The notes under the pieces were generated by a model. That model was given only the letters and a program-made list of their open reading frames with translations, was not told the origin of the DNA and made no database searches. The position numbers and the translations under genes are program-made. DNA of 64,000 nucleotides, from contig CM060733.1 of NCBI GenBank assembly GCA_030704615.1, positions 62,062,001 to 62,126,000 of the forward strand. Reading direction: 5' to 3'. Below, in pieces: positions 24,501-36,498 of the stretch. Position 1 is the first letter of the stretch. Every line of letters starts with the position of its first letter. The stretch comes from Takakia lepidozioides (lineage: Eukaryota > Streptophyta > Takakiopsida > Takakiales > Takakiaceae).

Positions 24501-27500
24501 ATCTCCGGCTTGCCTGGCTTGTTGTAATGGTTTTTCATCTCTTGAAGGAACTTTGGTCCGAAGGTTGGGTCTGCAATTCTCAGTTGTTTCACAAAAGCAC
24601 TCATAATAGTCCTTCTTGTGGCGGTCGTCTCCTTCTGGATGTGACTCTCAACGCCCTTTGTTGTCCTTCTCTCCTCAGGGGTAGAGCTGTAGTATTTCAG
24701 TTTGCCACGCTCTCCTGCATCTGCAATGTCTTGCTACAAGGGAATGCACGAGAGTTGCATCAACCCAAGGGCAAGGGAAACAAACAGAAACAAACATGTG
24801 GAAGCAGGAATATCGAAAGGCCAGATGATGGAAGATGTATCTCACCGCGTACATATACTCCATGAAAGCCTCACAGGTCAACGAGTACCACATTTCTGAT
24901 GTCTTGGAGCTTTCGCACTTCTTGTACGTCTCTGCTGAAAGGATGGTCTTGAAGTTGGTCAAGGGCATCTGCCCGATCCTTTGTATCATGTACAGTGTGT
25001 GAACCAGACTTGTTTTGACATGCGATGTCTCCGTCCCTCTGCAGAATGATGTGTGAAAGTCATAATGTAATTCAAGGACCGTCAACAGAGGACTGGAACC
25101 AAAGAACCACGGAACCACAAATGGAACATGTAGAATGAGAAACCAACCTGTTCACATCATTCATTGCCGTTAGAAGACCCATCATGTTCCCGTCACAATC
25201 CAGCACCATCGATCGAACAGAGTAATGTCACTCTTCCTCCTGTGAGTGCAGCCTCCCAATGACAACCATCCATGCAAGCAACCGGTGGTTGCCATCCCAA
25301 ACGTGAAACATCTTCCCTGAGAATGCCTGGGTGGAAGGTTTCCTGGGAGAAGAAGTTCGAAGGATTCGTTCACCTGTCTCCAAATGGGATCCCAGGAGTC
25401 CACGATTGACTCATCCACAAGGAGCTCATTGCCTCTGGAATCCATTGTAGAAACGTAAAAGACTGCGGATCCATCCAAATACCCATGAACAACTCGGCCT
25501 CTAGCTTCAGGATATCCTTGATGAGGGGTGGACGAACGACGGGCATGGAAACCAACCTACACAGGGGAATCTTCAACCTCCCACCCGGGGCAAGCATACT
25601 TTGCACCACAAGCTGAGAGTTTACCTTCTGACCCCCCAACATCTCAGCAGCTTTGCTTTCATAGAACTCATCGTCCACATCAACAATGATCTCCTTCCCC
25701 TGCCCCGAAGGGATCTCATCCGCCACACTTTGCATCTTCTCCTGCAGAGTTGTTCATTCAAATTGATATAAGAGAGAGGCATGAAACCATGGTGTTTTGA
25801 GCATGGCAGACAGGCCCTATGTGGCCCAATTTCTCATCGGAAAACAAGCAGTGTGGGGGCCGAAAATACTGTGCGTTGCCGCACAATATTTCAGCTTCCA
25901 AATAGTGGTGTTTTGAACATGATATTTGGCCCTATGTGGCACATTTCCACCAAACAAACAAGCAGAGAGGGGGCCAAAAAGGGGGCACAAACAGTGTGCG
26001 TTGCCAACTATGGGTGTTTTGAGCATGCATACTGGCCCTGTTTGGCCCAATTTCACATAGAAAAACAAGCAGAGAGGGGGCTCAAACAGTGTGCGTTGCC
26101 GCACATTGTTTGAGCTTCCAATAAGGGTTCGTTTCAACCTGCCAGAGTGGCCCTAGGTGCCCGATTTTCACAACAAAAAACAAGCAGACAAGGGAGCTCA
26201 AACAGTGTGCGTTGCCGCACACTGTTTGAGCTTGCAATAAGGGGTGATTTTAACGTGGCATAGTGGCCATGAGTGGCTGATTTTGAAATAAAAGAAAAAT
26301 CAGTGAAGGGGGCTCAAACAGTGTGCGTTGCCGCACACTCTTTGAGCTTCCATTTTGGGGTGGATTCAACCTGCCAGACTGGCCCTAGGTGCACAATTTT
26401 CATGTCAAAAAACAAGCAAATCAGGGGGCTCAAATAGTGTGCGTTGACGCACACTAATTGGGCTGACAGGTAAGTGTGAATAGAACCTGACAGAGATGAC
26501 CTTTGTGGTCGATTCTAAAATGAAAAAATAATGTCAGGTGTGGGATCAAACAGTGTGCAATGCCACACACTGTTTGAGCTTCCAAAAAGGGGTGGAATTA
26601 ACCTTATAGAGAGGCGACTGTCTGCACGATTTTCACATTCAAGAAACAATTACAAGGGGGGGCTCAAATAGTGTGCGTTGACACACATTGTTTGAGCTGC
26701 CAGGTTAGTGTGGATTGAACCTCACAGAGTTACCCTGTCTGGACAAATTTATTATGAAAAAAACAATGAGAAGGGGGGCTCAAACAATGTGCGTTGGCGC
26801 ACACTATTTGAGCTATCAGGAAATTGTTCATTGAACCTCACAGAGATACCATGTCTGGACGATTTTATTATTCCAAAAAGAATGGGAAGGGGGGCTCAAA
26901 CAGTGTGCGTTGGCACACACTGTTTGAGCTTCGAATTAGGGGTGGATTGAACCAGACAGAGAGGCCCCAGTGTCCACCCTTTCCACACCAAAAAAACAAG
27001 GCACAAGGGGGGCTCAAACAGTGTGCGTTGACGCACACTGTTTGAGCTTCCAATTCGGGGTGGATTGAACCTGCCCTATGTGGCCGTTTTGAACATGAAA
27101 AACAAGCAAAATGGGGGGCTCAAACAGTATGCGGTGTCGCACACTATTTGAGCTTCCTATTCGGGGTGGATTGAACCTGCCTGAGTGGCCCTATGTGGCC
27201 GATTTTCACATGAAAAAAACAATGACAAGGTGGGCTCAAACAGTGTGCGTTGACGCACACTGTTTGAGCTGCTAGGTAAGTGTGCATTGAACCTGCAAGA
27301 CTGGCCATATGTGGCCAATTTTCACATGAAAAAAACAATGACAAGGTGGGCTCAAACAGTGTGCGTTGACACACCATTTTTGAGCTGCCACGTAAGTGTG
27401 CATTGAACCTACAAGACTGGCCCTATGTGGCTGATTTTCAAATGAAAAAAAAAAAAATGACAAGGTGGGCTCTAACAGTGTGCGTTGACGCACACTGCTG

Positions 27501-30076
27501 GAGCTGCCAGGAAATTGGTGATTGAACCTCATAGAGATACCCTGTCTGGACGATTTTATTATGAAAAAAGCAGTGAGAAGGGGGGCTCGAACAGTGTGCG
27601 TTGGTGCACACTGTTTGAGCTTCGAATTAGGGGTGGATTGAACCAGATAGAGAGGCCCCTGTGTGCACCATTTCCACAACAAAAAACAAGGCACAAGGGG
27701 GATCAAACAGTGTGCGTTGACGCACACTCTTTGAGCTTCCAATTCGAGCTGGATTGAACCTGCCATAGTGGCCCTATGTGGCCGTTTTGAACATCAAAAA
27801 ACAAGCAAAATGGGGGGCTCAAACAGTGTGCGGTGCCGCACACTGTTTGAGCTTCAAATTCGCGGTGGATTGAACCTGCCATAGTTTATGGTTGTGGCCA
27901 TTTTGAACATGAAAAAACAAGCAAAATGGGGGGGCTCAAACAGTGTGCGGTGCCGCACACTGTTTGAGCTGCCAGGTTAGTGTGCATTGAACCTACGTGG
28001 GCGATTTTCACATGAAAAAAACAATGACAAGGTAGGCTCCAACAGTCAGCGTTGACACACACTGCTGGAGCTGCCAGGAAATTGTTGATTGAACCTCATA
28101 GAGATACCCTGTCTGGACAATTTTATTATGAAAAGAGCAGTGAGAAGGGGGGCTCGAACAGTGTGCGTTGGCGCACACTGTTTGAGCTTCGAATTAGGGG
28201 TGGATTGAACCAGATAGAGAGGCCCCTGTGTGCACCATTTCCACAGCAAAAAACAAGGCACAAGGGGGGCTCAAACAGTGTGCGTTGACGCATACTGTTT
28301 GAGCTTCCAATTCGAGGTGGATTGAACTTGCCATAGTGGCCCTATATGGCCGTTTTGAACATCAAAAAACAAGCAAAATGTGGGGCTCAAACAGTGTGCG
28401 GTGCCGCACACTGTTTGAGCTTCAAATTCGCGGTGGATTGAACCTGCCATAGTTTAGGGTTGTGGCCGTTTTGAACATGAAAAATCAAGCAAAATGGGGG
28501 GCTCAAACAGTTTGCGGTGCCACACACTGTTTGAGCTGCCAGGTTAGTGTGCATTGAACCTACATGGCCGATTTTCACATGAAAAAAACAATGACATGGT
28601 AGGCTCCAACAGTCAGCGTTGACATACACTGCTGGAGCTGCCAAAAAATTGTTGATTGAACCTCATAGAGATACCGTGTCTGGACGATTTTATTATGAAA
28701 AAAGCAGTGAGAAGGGGGGCTCGAACAGTGTGCGTTGGCGCACACTGTTTGAGCTTCTAATTCGAGGTGGATTGAACATGCCATAGTGGCCCTATGTGGC
28801 CGTTTTGAACATCAAAAAACAAGCAAAATGGGGGGCTCAAACAGTGTGCGGTGCCGCACACTGTTTGAGTTCCCAATTTGGGGTGGATTGAACCTGCCAT
28901 AGTGGCCCTATGTGGCTGTTTTGAACATGAAAAAACAATCAAAATGGGGGGCTCAAACAGTGTGCGATGCCGCACACTGTTTGAGCTTCCAATTCGGGGT
29001 GGATTGAACCTGCCATAGTGGCCCTATGTGGCCGTTTTGAACATGAAAAAACAAGCAAAATGGGGGGCTTATTGAACCAGATAGAGAGGCCCCTGTGTGC
29101 ACCATTTTCACACCAAAAAAACAAGGCACAAGGGGGGCTCAAACAGTGTGCGTTGACGCACACTGTTTGAGCTTCCAATTCGGGGTGGATTGAACCTGCC
29201 TGAGTGGCCCTATGTGGCCGATTTTCACATGGAAAAAACAATGACAAGGTGGGCTCAAAGAGTGTGCGTTGACGCACACTGTTTGAGCTGCCAGGTAAGT
29301 GTGCATTGAACCTGGCAGACTAGCCCTATGTGGCCGATTTTCACATGAAAAAACAATGACAAGGTGGGCTCAAACAGTGTGTGTTGACGCACACTGTTTG
29401 AGCTACCAGGTAAGTGTGCATTGAACCTGCAAGACTGGCCGTACCTCGCCGATTTTCACATGAAAAAAACAATGACAAGGTGGGCTCAAACAGTGTGCGT
29501 TGACGCACACTGCTGGAGCTGCCAGTAAATTGTTGATTGAACCTCATAGAGATACCCTGTCTGGACGATTTTATTATGAAAAAAGCAGTGAGAAGGGGGC
29601 CTCGATCAGTGTGCGTTGGCGCACAACTGGGGTTCACATGACCAATGAAGCACAAAGGTTGGTCTCAATCATTGTACATTTTTTTTGGCTGCTCCAGAAG
29701 ACTCCCCAATTGTCGGAGACCCTTTGTGCTTCGGACTGCTCTCTACGCCGAGCATGTTCTGGAGCATCTCCCCCATCCTCTTTTCCACTATCTGGTTCTT
29801 CCTGAGGCCAGCATCAATATCATCTTCGGCGTCCGTCTCTCCCTTGGATTCAGTCTCCTCCTCACCTGTTCTTGGAAGTATGACGGGCTGCTGTTCTTCC
29901 CCAGATTCCTGCTCTTCCATCGCCAAACTTTCCTCTTTGCCCTCTTCTTCCTCGTTTTCCTCTTCGTCTACTCTTTCCATCATCCTTCTATATCTGGCTC
30001 TATTCCTGTTCCTAGTGCTCGTGAAGTATAACGACTTCCTTCTCTTCCTCCTCCGGTGGAAACAAGGGCTCCCCAC
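21576..30076 (-). pseudogene. ParB-like/amino-DNA methyltransferase fusion gene of element A, decayed
   Basis: Ten exons match element B one to one: 29,678-30,076; 25,148-25,741; 24,846-25,038; 24,293-24,733; 23,955-24,178; 23,102-23,761; 22,679-23,017; 22,270-22,554; 21,963-22,153; 21,576-21,816. Exon 7 is 339 nt in both. The ParB-like signature WDGNHRLLAW is at 25,270-25,299. Motif IV-like LDIPDG is at 22,938-22,955. DLSMGTG is at about 22,270-22,290 and ARHLFGIEGDAE in exon 9. Lesions: frameshifts in exon 2 (two), exon 6 and exon 8, TAG in place of CAG at the end of exon 4, and an altered exon 5 donor (AT for GT). Intron 1 (25,742-29,677) is filled by the palindrome array. The function is described under the element B copy. 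Confidence 0.85.
25780..29645. repeat. Tandem palindrome array in intron 1 of element A's methyltransferase gene
   Basis: About 32 units of roughly 105-120 bp. Each has a palindrome around GTGTGCGTTGACGCACAC extended by CAAACA / TGTTTG arms, then a spacer of the type TTCGGGGTGGATTGAACC, GGCCCTATGTGGCC and CATGAAAAAACAAG. The first palindrome is near 25,872 and the last near 29,602 (half lost). The middle two bases vary (GTTGAC, GTTGCC, GTTGGC), while the GTGTGCG arms are kept. Higher-order blocks repeat (27,471-27,960 resembles 28,037-28,520), so unequal exchange has expanded it. The core matches the dispersed palindromes in element B. Confidence 0.95.
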
Positions 30077-30932
30077 GCTGCCTCTGGAGCTCTTCTGTTT
30101 GACGTCTGCAACAAGCGTTGCTATGGCATGTAACCAAAGTAAAAATTGGACATTGTTAACCGTATTTGGATGCGGGTGTCATCATTGTGTGCGAACGGAA
30201 TTCATCCATTTCGGCGTCTTTGTATTATCCAAGAAATAAAGTGGTGGAATAAAAGTAGATCCGTTGCATGTACTTGTGATATATGTCAGATGTACTTCGC
30301 CGCCTGCCAATACATGGCAGCCTTCTTGCATTCTTTGAAATTCGGAAGTGCCGTGGAAATCTAATGCTAGTTCAATTTCGAGCAGTACTTGCAGATTTGC
30401 AATAATTGTTATGCTTCACATATGCGTCCACGTGTGTTGTACTGCCTACCCTACAGTTTGCATTTCGCCGTCACCGTTGCAATGGGGTCATTCGGTATAA
30501 AGGGTTGTGTCGGCAATGGTCATGTGTTGCACACACTCATGCGCGGTGTCTCCCGGAGTGTCAATGTTTGTGTTGTGCTCTTCTGGCACAGCACAACCTC
30601 ATTAGATTCGGGGTCTTCCTCTTTACTGCTCTCCAGGGTTGTTGCCGTCTTTCCATAATGGATGATTTTATGTCATGTTCAGGGTTTGTTTTTCATCCAA
30701 ATACAACACGGCTTCTTGTGGCTTCTTGTCTTATAAAACAGTTTTTCTGGTTGGTGTCTCTCAGTGTGGCTGTCTACGAAGTTCGGTGCATGTCATTCCT
30801 ACATCCTTTGCATGCATTGCCTGCAGTCTTTGGGTCAGTGCTACCCTTTTTTACCTCAGTTTGTTTGGGGTGGATCCCCTTTCGAGAATTACGGGCTATC
30901 AGTTTGGGGATTCCTCTGTGAATCGCAACTTT
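30077..30932. promoter_or_regulatory. Divergent intergenic region of element A
   Basis: This interval separates the 5' end of the - strand ParB-methyltransferase gene from the + strand transposase. Element B has a shorter equivalent (60,002-60,675). The head-to-head arrangement suggests a shared bidirectional promoter. I cannot pick out a TATA box or start sites with confidence. Open frames inside it have no counterpart in element B. Confidence 0.4.
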
Positions 30933-33900
30933 ATGTCAGTGTACGAAAACATGTCCAGGGAGCGAGAGAGACTCGCTCGATTTCATTCCAATGCAGGTAG
31001 TCTTCCACTGACTGCCACTGTAGATGACAATGGGTTTGCAGTTGTTCATGAGGATGAGCTGGTTACAATGTTCCCTCTGGAATTGGGTTCTCTGCTTGTT
31101 CAAAAAGAGGTGTATGACGAGGATGAGAATTTGGATTCTGGGCACTTGGAGAAACCATTGGTTGGCGAGTGTGGAAGGAAGTGGAGAGTCCTTCCAGGCA
31201 CATACCGGGTCCTTGGAAAAGACAAAAGACAATCAGCAGAATCAGTAGTTACCCCTGGCACTGTAGCATCAGTCGTGCAGCAGAAGGGCACAGTTCATGT
31301 GAAACAAGAGGTGAGCACATCCACTACATTCGTGACTCTTTCAGACTCGTCCTCGGAGGATGTTTCTGAGATTCCTCCGCCAATGCAGACTCCATTCTTG
31401 GATGATAACAAGTTGTAGGAGATAATGAGTGTCATTCCGAAATTGAAAGCCGTCGCAGGGGTGCTTGGGTGTAAGAGCGAGCTGCGTTTTGTTGATTGGA
31501 AGTCCCTTCGTGTGCAGCGGGTTCAATACGTGCCAGCAGAGTTTGATGGGGACATCTTGTTTGAGCTCAACCCTCCCACGTCTTCCAGTGGACTAGCTGG
31601 GCTTCTGCAGGGCATGGACAAGAAACATGATGGACACCCTTGGTGCAGGACAAAAACGTCGAACATCCATTTCGAAGGTCGGTCTGCGTTGGGCATTGTA
31701 AGTGTGTGAATATTTAATGCCCTCGTCTGAGGAACAGCGCTAAACCAAACGAAAGTGAGTGGGAAGATGTGCCCCTGAATCCTTTCACCCCAGGGCTTGC
31801 CCCTCCCAAGACCAATACTTTTGTGTGCAGGTTCTGCAAACTTTCCTCGTCCCGTGTTTCTGTGTGCCACGCTCGTATGTACCAGGTGGCACACCGATGC
31901 AAGACAATGACTCGTGCATGCATTCATATGGGTACACACGAGCATCCTGTGTCCAAAGGAAGTTGCAGGGATAGCGTGGACATCGCTAGAAATCTGCTGA
32001 AGCAGGAGTTCCACAATGCCTCTTGTGCAACACCTTCTGCTATAGCGCTTGCAGCTAGCAAGGCATTCCTGGAAAAACACATACTGGGTGAAGGGGATGC
32101 GACACAACCAATGCTGGATGCAGATTCGCTTGAGGCAGTGATGGCCATTTCTCCGTGTTGAGCTCTCCCAATATTCGAAACCAGGTGAATGCACTCAGAA
32201 TGGGCACATACACTATTGGATTCATGGACAACATTATGGACCTCCAATGGAGGAGTTGCTATTAATTCATTCAAAACAGTATCTTCCCTGGCCAGGGCTC
32301 GTCCAAGGTGTATTTGTTCAAGATGTCCACAGTGGGCGAAGGCAGTGGTGTGAACATTGTCCGCCAAATGCAACCTGGAGGAGATTTGACAAAATATTGG
32401 TTAATGTTTGATCACTGCAAACGGGTGAAGGGTTGGACAACCATGGCGTGCCATGTGTACGATCCAGCATACCAACGTGTGCTCTCCATAGCAATTTGTG
32501 ATATGCAGTCGGAGGACACTGAATCCCAGATGCTCATGTGGAATTCGCTCCTTGCCGTCATGCAGCGCAATGGAATACAGAACACAAATTTTGCGGGCTT
32601 CATGGCTGATAGTGCACAGGCAAATTTCAATGCAGTGCGGCGCGTGTTTGGTTCGGGGGATCCTAAGGTCCCAATGGAAAATAGGGAGCGCACATGCCTC
32701 TTCCATTGGAGTCAATCTCTGGCACGTCATACAAAACGTTGCATTCGCCCTGACCTTCAGTTGGAGCACAGAAGGCTCTGCCTCAAGTACAAAAATGCCA
32801 CCTCAATGGGAGAAGCCGAGAGCACTTACCAAGAAATCCGGGCTTGGTGGTTTTCCTCTGGTGCTGCTACTGGTATCCACCTGAAGGAGTTGGAGGACTG
32901 GTTGGTTTTCTGGCACTTCAAGTACAGACAGTGGGGAGCTTTCATGACGACGGTAAGCCTCTTCAATCCCAGAAACACAAATTTCACTTTGCATCATGCC
33001 TGTTCATTTGGGGTTGTTGGATTGTCACTTGCAGAACCTCTTCCATTTCCTTTCGTTCCTCACATTTCCATGCAATGCCTCCTGCAGGACATGTCCTTGG
33101 AGGACTTGGCCGACATGCCATCCTGTAATTTGGCGGAGACTGTTCACAACGCCTGGATGCAGTAGTCTACCAAAGCAGGACGTGACTTGTATGTGGCCAC
33201 TGCTGATGACATGGTACGGGCACTTACACAACAAACCAGGTACCGCAATTTTCTGATGGGACGGGGCGGCGGCAAGGGCCCTGATATAACTTTGTTGATG
33301 CTAAGGGCTGCGAGTAGGTCCGGAGACCCATCAAAGATGGCCAGAGCTCTGAACAGGTGCACTGAAGGCTCCCCTTTGCAATCCAGGCTCCCCCATTTGG
33401 AAGGCGAGGAAAGATTTGGATCATGCAAAAGGAAATTGAACACTCCTCCAGGGTTGGATGGAGATTCCCATCGGCCGGACAGGGTCAATTTCTCTGTACC
33501 AAGGGTGTCTCCAGTGTAGACTAAGTCGTGTGCCCGCCCCTTCCCAGGTGGGTCCTCCTCCAGTGGAGCAGGTGCAGATCATGCAAGCACAACAGCAAGA
33601 ATCCCATTGGAGGAGGTGGTGGCCATGGTGCATGAATCTGATTGCATTGATAGTGAGTGGCATATAGAACGCACCCCACCAGGATCTAGAGTGGCTTGCA
33701 TGGCAATTCGGACCCCCTCTTTCAAGAAATGCAAATCAAAAATATGCAAAGGCTCCAGGGGGACTCCAGCTCCAACATTCACAGGGTTGTTCCGACCTTA
33801 TCATAGTGGGGAGTCAAAGGACCACAAGTTCTGGTTCTGCCCAGACGATATGGCACGATGCGTCAAGGGAACAGTTTGTCCTTCGGTGATAATGAAGCCC

Positions 33901-34398
33901 CCTCCCCCCGCAATTTGGCCTGTCAAACTTGGGACGTCGCTGTCATCAACCGAGATAAGCATGCTGGAGGAGGGAGGGTTTTGTCTTGCACGGTCCCGGA
34001 TGGTGCCTTCATGCACTGTCGGCACAGATGTGCCACATGCTCCGGCAATGCCTCCACCCGGTGCCAACTCCTACCCAACAAAAAGAGATGGAAAAACAGT
34101 GCGCGGTGTCGCTTCGGGTGCAGATCACGAATGCAAGATGGAATCGGCTAGAATTTTGCAGGTTCAGGTGACTCGTATCACCGAAGTCCCTGCCCCGGGA
34201 TATGGACGGATTTACACAGTGCTGTCTATTGGCTCAGTTCTTCATGGCAAAGAATATCAGGTTACCGTGGGGAATTTCCCTACGTGCACTTGTCCGGATT
34301 TCGTAACGATGCGTGAGGGCGCTCTCGGCATGAGAGGGAAGTGGGTCCCCTGCAAGCATCAATATTACATACGTTGTAATTATGTGCTGCGACGGTAA
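30933..34398 (+). pseudogene. DDE/SWIM transposase of element A, decayed
   Basis: Similar throughout to the element B transposase. Present are DNGFAVVHEDEL near the N-terminus, MDKKHDGHPWCRTKTSNIH, and the core FDHCKRVKGWTTMACHVYDP, CDMQSED, FMADSAQANFNAVR and CLFHW. A 90-bp-class intron follows (donor GTAAGC near 32,953, acceptor CAG before 33,090). The C-terminal SWIM finger is CTCPDF (34,285-34,302) with PCKH (34,348-34,359). Lesions: TAG at 31,416, loss of the FRRTVCNGHLKCE region with stops near 31,700-31,730, TAG at about 33,163 and further breaks around 33,517. DDE transposases cut and join transposon ends; this copy cannot make a full protein. Confidence 0.85.
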
Positions 34399-34809
34399 GA
34401 GAGACCAATTCATTCACCAAGCCACACTAGGCTATGGAGAAGTAATCACCCTTCTGCAGCGGGACACCTCATGTAGGGCTCCGCCAAATTCTCTTTGAAC
34501 ACATACGAGCCATGCTCGCTTTCCATGCTGGTTTCCAGGTTACCGTGTAAAGACTTTGCATTTAGGACAAACACATACATTTCGTTCGTGGAACCAGGGC
34601 AAATGCACATGCCATTCATTGTAAGCGTCTATCTGTGAATTGAAATAAAGTGTGTCAATCATTCTGAGCTCAAATCTGCTATATTTTCATATTCCTCTTT
34701 TTGTGCAGGCATTGCAGACATGGTGCATGGTGGCCCCCTTTGTTTTGTCCACGGTAATAGGCCCTCTTCCTGCAATCCTCGCCTATAGGACCTGCTTCTC
34801 CAGCAAATT
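34399..34809. other. 3' flank of transposase A
   Basis: No open frame of note. This is the downstream untranslated and spacer sequence of the transposase pseudogene, with an AATAAA-like signal (GAAATAAAGTG) near 34,640. Confidence 0.4.
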
Positions 34810-34915
34810 TGTGCCGCTCACACTTCCCTGAAGCGTGAGCTCAGCTCACGCTTTGCAGCTACAACGTGAGCTCAGCTCCCAGGCTCACGGGGCTGGGCTC
34901 ACGCCGTAGCTACGC
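34810..34915. repeat. 3' terminal and subterminal repeats of element A
   Basis: Contains GTGAGCTCAGCTCAC (itself a palindrome), a second GTGAGCTCAG, AGGCTCAC and finally CTGGGCTCACGCC next to the end. The outermost part is the inverted counterpart of the 5' end (GTGAGCCCAG). Confidence 0.75.
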
Positions 34916-34927
34916 TGAAGCCCGACC
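34916..34927. repeat. Target-site duplication of element A, right copy
   Basis: TGAAGCCCGACC, identical to 20,846-20,857; the PPR coding sequence resumes directly through it. Confidence 0.9.
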
Positions 34928-36498
34928 ACATCACGTTTCTGTGCATTTGCAATGCGTGTGCAAGCCTGGCAGCTCTGGAAAAGGGTGAAGATGTGCATGG
35001 CGACATTGTCAGAGCTGCAATTGTACCAAATGTCATTCTGAACAATACCCTCGTGGACATGTATGAAGGGAGTGTTCGACAGTATGGCTGAACAAGATGT
35101 GGTGTCGTGGAGTGCGATGATTGCAGGATATGCACAGCAACGGCACGGGATGGAGGCTCTGGAACACGATGCTTGCAGGGTATGCACAGCAGGAGCGCGA
35201 TATGGAGGCTTTGGAGACCTATGAGCAAAAGATGTGCGAAGGGGTGAAGCCTGACCACATCACATTTGTTTGTGGTTGCAATGCGTGTGCAAGCCTGGGA
35301 GCTCTGGAAAATGGGAAAGACGTCCATGGTGACATCGTCAAAGCTGGAATTGCACCAGATTCATCTTGAACACTGCCCTGGTGGACATATGCCAAATGTG
35401 GGTGGATCGAGGATGCAAAGGGAGTTTTCAACACTGTGGCTGAACGAGATGTGGTGTCGTGGAACACGATGCTTGCAAGGTATGCACAGCAGGGGCACGG
35501 GATGGAGGCTTTGGAGACCTCTGAACAAATGATGGGGGAAGTGGTGAAGCCCGACCACATCACGTTTGTGTGCGTTTGCAGTGCGTATGCAAGCCTGGCA
35601 GCCCTGGAAAAGGACATGGTTGCATCGCCAAAGCTGGAATTGTACTAGATGTGGTTTTGAACAATACCCTCGTGGATATGTATGCCAGATGTGGAATGCG
35701 ATGATCGCAGGATATGCCCAGCATGTTGTCATAGGGAGGTCCTGCAACTATTTGAAGGAATGCAAAAGAACGGCTTGAAGCTGGACAACCTTTATATGTG
35801 TTCTCTCTGCATGCAGCCACACTGGCCTACTGAATGAAGGAAGACACTACTTCGATTCCCTTAGTCAAGATCATGGTATCACTCCGACAGTAAAGCACTT
35901 TAGCTGCATGGTGGACCTTCTTGGACGTGCGGGACAACAGGATAAGGCAGTGGACCCGATTAATAAAATGCCAATCAATCCAGATGTTGTGGTGTGGAAG
36001 GCCTTGCTTGGTGCCTGCAGAATCCATGGCAATGTGGAGATGGCTAAACGTGTGGCAACATCTATCCTCAAGTAGGATGAACAGGATGTCGCGACTTATG
36101 TGTTGCTATCAAACATCTATGTTGCAGCTGGCAGGTGGGATGATACTACACAAGTGAGAAGAATGATGAAGGTGAGAGGGGTAAAAAAGGAACCAGGTCG
36201 CTGCTGCATTGAGGTTGGCAACAGGGTGCACACCTTCATTGTAGATGACAAGTTGCATCCCAGAATTAAGGAAATCCATGCTGAGCTGAGAAGATTGTCT
36301 GGGCAGATGAAGGAGGTGGGGTATGTGCCTGACACGCGCTTTGTATTGCATGATGTGGGGAGGAGGAAAATGAATTTTCTCTTTGTGCACATGCAATCAT
36401 ACTACAGAACTTTTATTTCATCGAGAGAATGATAGTGTAGCATTTCCTGCATTTTGGACTCTATTTTACAACAGATATATGGTCTGCAACTTTACGGA

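Larger units (their letters stand above)
20858..34915 (+). mobile_element. Element A: 14-kb DNA transposon with ParB-methyltransferase and SWIM/DDE transposase genes
   Basis: It is bounded by a 10-12 bp target-site duplication. The 5' end begins GGGGGGTGCTATTC, and the reverse complement of the 3' end begins GCGTAGCTACGGC; both then read GTGAGCCCAG, so the inverted repeats are short and imperfect. Inside, left to right, are a GTGAGCC cluster, a captured PPR fragment, a ten-exon - strand ParB-methyltransferase pseudogene (21,576-30,076) and a + strand transposase pseudogene (30,933-34,398). A final GTGAGCTCAG / GTGAGCC cluster closes the element. TSD length and the SWIM finger point toward MULE-like elements, but the transposase is divergent and the superfamily is not settled. 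Element B is its relative. Confidence 0.9.
20390..36432 (+). pseudogene. PLS/E-class PPR gene, copy A, split by element A
   Basis: The N-terminal part (20,390-20,857) has NTLVYMYVKCRSIMDAH and SLITWNAMLAGYAQQGRGME, both typical PPR helices. The gene is interrupted by element A after GVKPD and resumes at 34,916 with HITFLCICNACASLAALEKG. Three near-identical blocks of about 300 bp follow (34,920, 35,190, 35,490), each with MLAGYAQQ...ALETYEQ. The E/E+ region is at 35,830-36,432 (MVDLLGRAG, VWKALLGACRIHGNVEMAKR, VGYVPDTRFVLHDV). There is no DYW domain. Lesions are a TGA at 20,536-20,538 (copy B has AGA), frameshifts at MYEG (about 35,065) and later, and a TAG after ATSILK near 36,073. PPR proteins act on organelle RNA; this one is dead. 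Confidence 0.85.
10236..36470 (+). repeat. Segmental tandem duplication, copy A (interrupted by element A)
   Basis: Collinear with copy B: 11,302-13,930 matches 38,817-41,445 at an offset of 27,515, and 16,219-18,068 and 19,135-20,857 match at an offset of about 32,381-32,385. Identity is very high, with scattered single-base changes. Without the 14,058-bp element A and its extra target-site copy the unit is about 12 kb. Its left edge is truncated relative to copy B, which retains about 500 bp more of the SWIM pseudogene. The right edge lies between the end of the PPR gene (36,432) and 36,499. Confidence 0.9.

Noticed and set aside
25780-29645. CRISPR-like array of regularly spaced palindromes
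   Set aside because: Spacers between palindromes are themselves repeated, the units are over 100 bp, there are no cas genes, and the array lies in an intron of a plant transposon gene.
29685-30239. Plus-strand 184-codon open frame
   Set aside because: It is antisense to exon 1 of the element A methyltransferase gene, whose acidic/basic composition generates it.
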